NCBI GenBank assembly: GCA_003427395.1
Contig: BFEA01000527.1
Span: forward strand, 277,574 to 320,347
From: Chara braunii
Lineage: Eukaryota > Streptophyta > Charophyceae > Charales > Characeae
Direction: 5' to 3'
Length of the DNA: 42,774 nt
Shown: piece by piece, positions 40,834 through 42,774 of the stretch
Numbering within the stretch: the stretch's first letter is position 1
Layout: the number at the start of each line of letters is the position of its first letter
Program-made: the position numbers and the translations under genes
Notes under the pieces: model-generated
Told to the model about the DNA's origin: nothing
The model's input: the letters and a program-made list of their open reading frames with translations, nothing else
Databases searched by the model: none

Positions 40834-41820
40834 ATGCCGCGATTGTCGAGAAGGGATATTCAGATTATAGAAGCTGCGGGTATGAGTTCTGACACATTTG
40901 AGAAGTTGCGCATCAAAGTTTGCAAGAAGTGCTCCATTTCTCCGCTTCCTGTACCCGCGCCATACTTTTCTAGAAGTACAAGTAGAGGGGTGCAGATTTA
41001 TAATACTTTTAAAGCACAAAGCAAAGAACGGAACGGCTCAGACAGTTAAGGTGTCATCCTTCTCATGCTCATGCGTGTTGCTTGGTTGGACTGTGCAGCA
41101 GACGTATGCATGTCAGGCGTCGGAGGAAATCAGGAAGAATCGTCCAAGTTGATGGACAAGCTTGTTCGGTGTTGCCTAGCGCCGGTGATGGTTATTGCTC
41201 GCCTCCCGGCCGAGAACTTGGTGATTAGGGTAAACGACATGGTGACATTATTGGATAGAGGCGGCGAGCTTAACGACGAGGTCGTTAATTTTTACTTGGC
41301 TCTCCTCACCAGGGACTGTCGTTGATCTTCGTTCAAAATGTACAACTTCCTCTCCTTTCTCTTTACGAAGTTGCAGTCGCAAGGTTTTAGAGGGGTCAGC
41401 AGGTGGATGCAAAATGTCCTCCTTTTCGAGTACGATATATTACTCATCCCCATTCACAAGGATTGCGAACACTGGGTCCTTCTTTCAGTAGATTTCAGAG
41501 AGCACGTTGTAGACTTCGTCGACTAGTTTTATAACTCGGTCTATGACACGTCATTCGCTTCTAGTGCATTTAAGGCGGTTGTGGACTATCTGAATAAAGA
41601 GGCAAAGGTACGAGGGTTGCCTGAAAGGTACAATAACATGAGATTTAAAGTGCTCGTTAAGGGAGTGCCTAGGAAGGTTGATGGATCGAGTTATGGGGTA
41701 TTCATGTTGATGTTCGCTTCCTTTCTCGCCCGGGGTTTGCGCCCGCCTTTCCGCTTTTCAAATTGTGACATTCCAGCAATCAGATGCAAGATGGCGTCGA
41801 TCATCTGTTCTGTAGGATAA
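40834..41820 (+). pseudogene. Ulp1/SENP-like (C48) cysteine protease, catalytic Cys lost
   Basis: One + frame from ATG 40834 to TAA 41818-41820, interrupted by TAA 41047, TGA 41323 and TAG 41524 but without shifts. Motifs follow the C48 family, which removes SUMO-like modifiers: ELNDEVVNFYLALL (usual WLNDEVINFY), RWMQNVLLFEYDILLIPIHK, then CEHWVLLSVDF (catalytic His) and VVDFVD-stop-FYNS, where the Asp is kept. The catalytic Cys region reads VDGSSYGVFMLMFASF where GSDCGVFML is expected: TAT (Tyr) replaces TGT. It is therefore dead by both stops and active site. C48 domains are carried by several plant and algal DNA transposons, which fits a mobile origin. The palindrome family occurs again just downstream (about 41862). 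Confidence 0.75.
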
Positions 41821-41970
41821 GTTTGAGTATGTGTGGCCAGTTCTCTAGGTCGGGATTGTGCAGTGGATGTATCCGGCCTATAGGATCCTAAATCCCTGGT
41901 GTTGTTTGAGAATTCTTGTATATTTCTCTTCTTCAGATATTAGGTGTCACTTTATTTGCGTAACTTCCTC

Positions 41971-42099
41971 AAGTGCTCCTTAATGGAGGTTGATGGGTCG
42001 ATTTGTGGGATATTCGTGTTGATGTCTGCTTCCTTTCTCGCACGGGTATTTCGCCCGCCTTTTCGCTTTTTGAATTTTGACATTCCAGCAATCAGATGT
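41971..42099 (+). pseudogene. Duplicated C-terminal piece of the Ulp1-like protease with Cys retained
   Basis: This piece repeats about 41657-41788. Its frame reads VDGSICGIFVLMSASFLARV and then FRPPFRFLNFDIPAIRC. Here the Cys codon TGT is present (SICGIF), unlike the longer copy 300 bp upstream. It has no other protease motifs, so it is only a fragment. Confidence 0.8.
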
Positions 42100-42260
42100 G
42101 TTTCCAGTTAAGGTGTTTGTCATTGTATGGGGAAATTTGTATGTGGTGGTGTCTGTCATTGTTGATGTGTATGGGGACATTTGTATGTGGTTCCTGAGTT
42201 GTGAAAAATCAAACACAGGCAAGAATATGTACCGGATGTATCCGCCACCGGCAAGAATAT
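42100..42260. other. Short spacer with further palindromes
   Basis: Contains repeated GGGGAMATTTGTATGTGGT words and a perfect core CCGGATGTATCCGCC at about 42233-42247. Confidence 0.5.
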
Positions 42261-42267
42261 GTAGAGG

Positions 42268-42392
<125 letters not shown>

Positions 42393-42441
42393 GCATGCAG
42401 TTATGTCTTGTCATGAAAGGAAGGGCGTGGAATAAGTATTA

Positions 42442-42489
42442 GAGCACGTTTCCCTAATGTGGCGGATGAAACATTAGGGAAATGTGCTC
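42442..42489. repeat. 19-bp hairpin with palindrome half-site in the loop
   Basis: Arms GAGCACGTTTCCCTAATGT (42442-42460) and ACATTAGGGAAATGTGCTC (42471-42489) pair along all 19 positions if one G-T is allowed. The 10-base loop is GGCGGATGAA, which starts with the half-site of the palindrome family. Another family member, CGGATGTATCCG, lies just downstream (about 42503). It is too short for a typical plant miRNA precursor; it could be an element end or transcript terminator structure. Confidence 0.8.
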
Positions 42490-42559
42490 GGGCTTGTGTA
42501 ACGGATGTATCCGACATATACGATCATAACTTGTTTGTGCTATATGTGTCACTTCTTTG

Positions 42560-42705
42560 CGTCAGTTCATCTCTCTCTGCCTCTCTTTCACTTCCCCTAT
42601 CTCTCTCTCTCTCCCGTGCGCCTTGTCGTGCAAGAAAGGGCAGTGCAATATGTACCGGTTGAAACTTTATCGCAAGACAAAAAGGCACGCACGCGCGCGC
42701 GCCCC

Positions 42706-42774
<69 letters not shown>
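42560..42774. repeat. Pyrimidine-rich stretch, then (CG)n and (GA)n to the window end
   Basis: CTCT-rich sequence (42570-42612) is followed by CACGCACGCGCGCGCGCCCC and an uninterrupted (GA)n of at least 30 units that runs off the window. The (CG)-(GA) order is the inverse of the (CT)-(CG) order at 42268-42392. Confidence 0.9.

Noticed and set aside
42442-42489. microRNA precursor
   Set aside because: The stem is only 19 bp with a 10-base loop, too short for a plant-type precursor; kept only as a hairpin.

Overview
The window is eukaryotic, repeat-dense nuclear DNA with no complete ordinary host gene that I can recognise. The best guess is a green-lineage organism, probably a streptophyte alga such as Chara. 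That guess is an inference from three things: two Penelope-like retroelements of the permuted type (GIY-YIG endonuclease upstream of the reverse transcriptase), a fragment of a plant-type mitochondrial nad7 gene, and the style of the Ty3/gypsy and LINE relics. Microsatellites, assembly gaps (14071-14355 and 27515-28473) and scattered single N's point to a large, repetitive genome.

Layout. 1-197 is a nearly perfect 97-bp-arm inverted repeat. 227-5960 looks like a terminal-inverted-repeat element split by Penelope-like element 1 (614-5571, + strand), which has 563-bp direct repeats at its ends. Its order is a Gag-like CCHC protein, GIY-YIG, then RT. 6.1-10.4 kb holds no recognisable gene except an orphan 148-codon ORF. 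10.4-13.3 kb is a decayed Ty3/gypsy relic on the minus strand. 13.5-18.4 kb is a mosaic of simple repeats, hairpins, a MITE-like element, a 230-bp tandem repeat and the nad7 insertion. 18.5-28.9 kb is one LINE (ORF1 zinc knuckle, ORF2 endonuclease and linker) broken by Penelope-like element 2 (19603-25114, minus strand, with about 10-bp target duplication) and by a GC-rich insert around an assembly gap.

29.3-34.1 kb is a succession of satellite-like arrays. The last 3.7 kb carries about 40 copies of a 16-bp palindrome, GGCGGATAYATCCGCC and variants, inside higher-order repeats. Next to it, 34.19-40.42 kb holds a long, broken reading frame. It contains a ParB/sulfiredoxin-like segment and then a segment resembling a permuted (beta-class) DNA adenine/cytosine-N4 methyltransferase. 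A C48 (Ulp1/SENP-like) protease frame follows at 40.83-41.82 kb. The same palindrome reappears downstream (38.97-42.5 kb) but not inside the ParB/methyltransferase segment.

The palindrome array, the ParB-like protein, the methyltransferase-like protein and the protease together are the best candidate here for an undescribed selfish or domesticated system. The domain calls are by eye, and the proposed link between palindrome and ParB-like protein is inference. The copy shown carries in-frame stops and is probably inactive.
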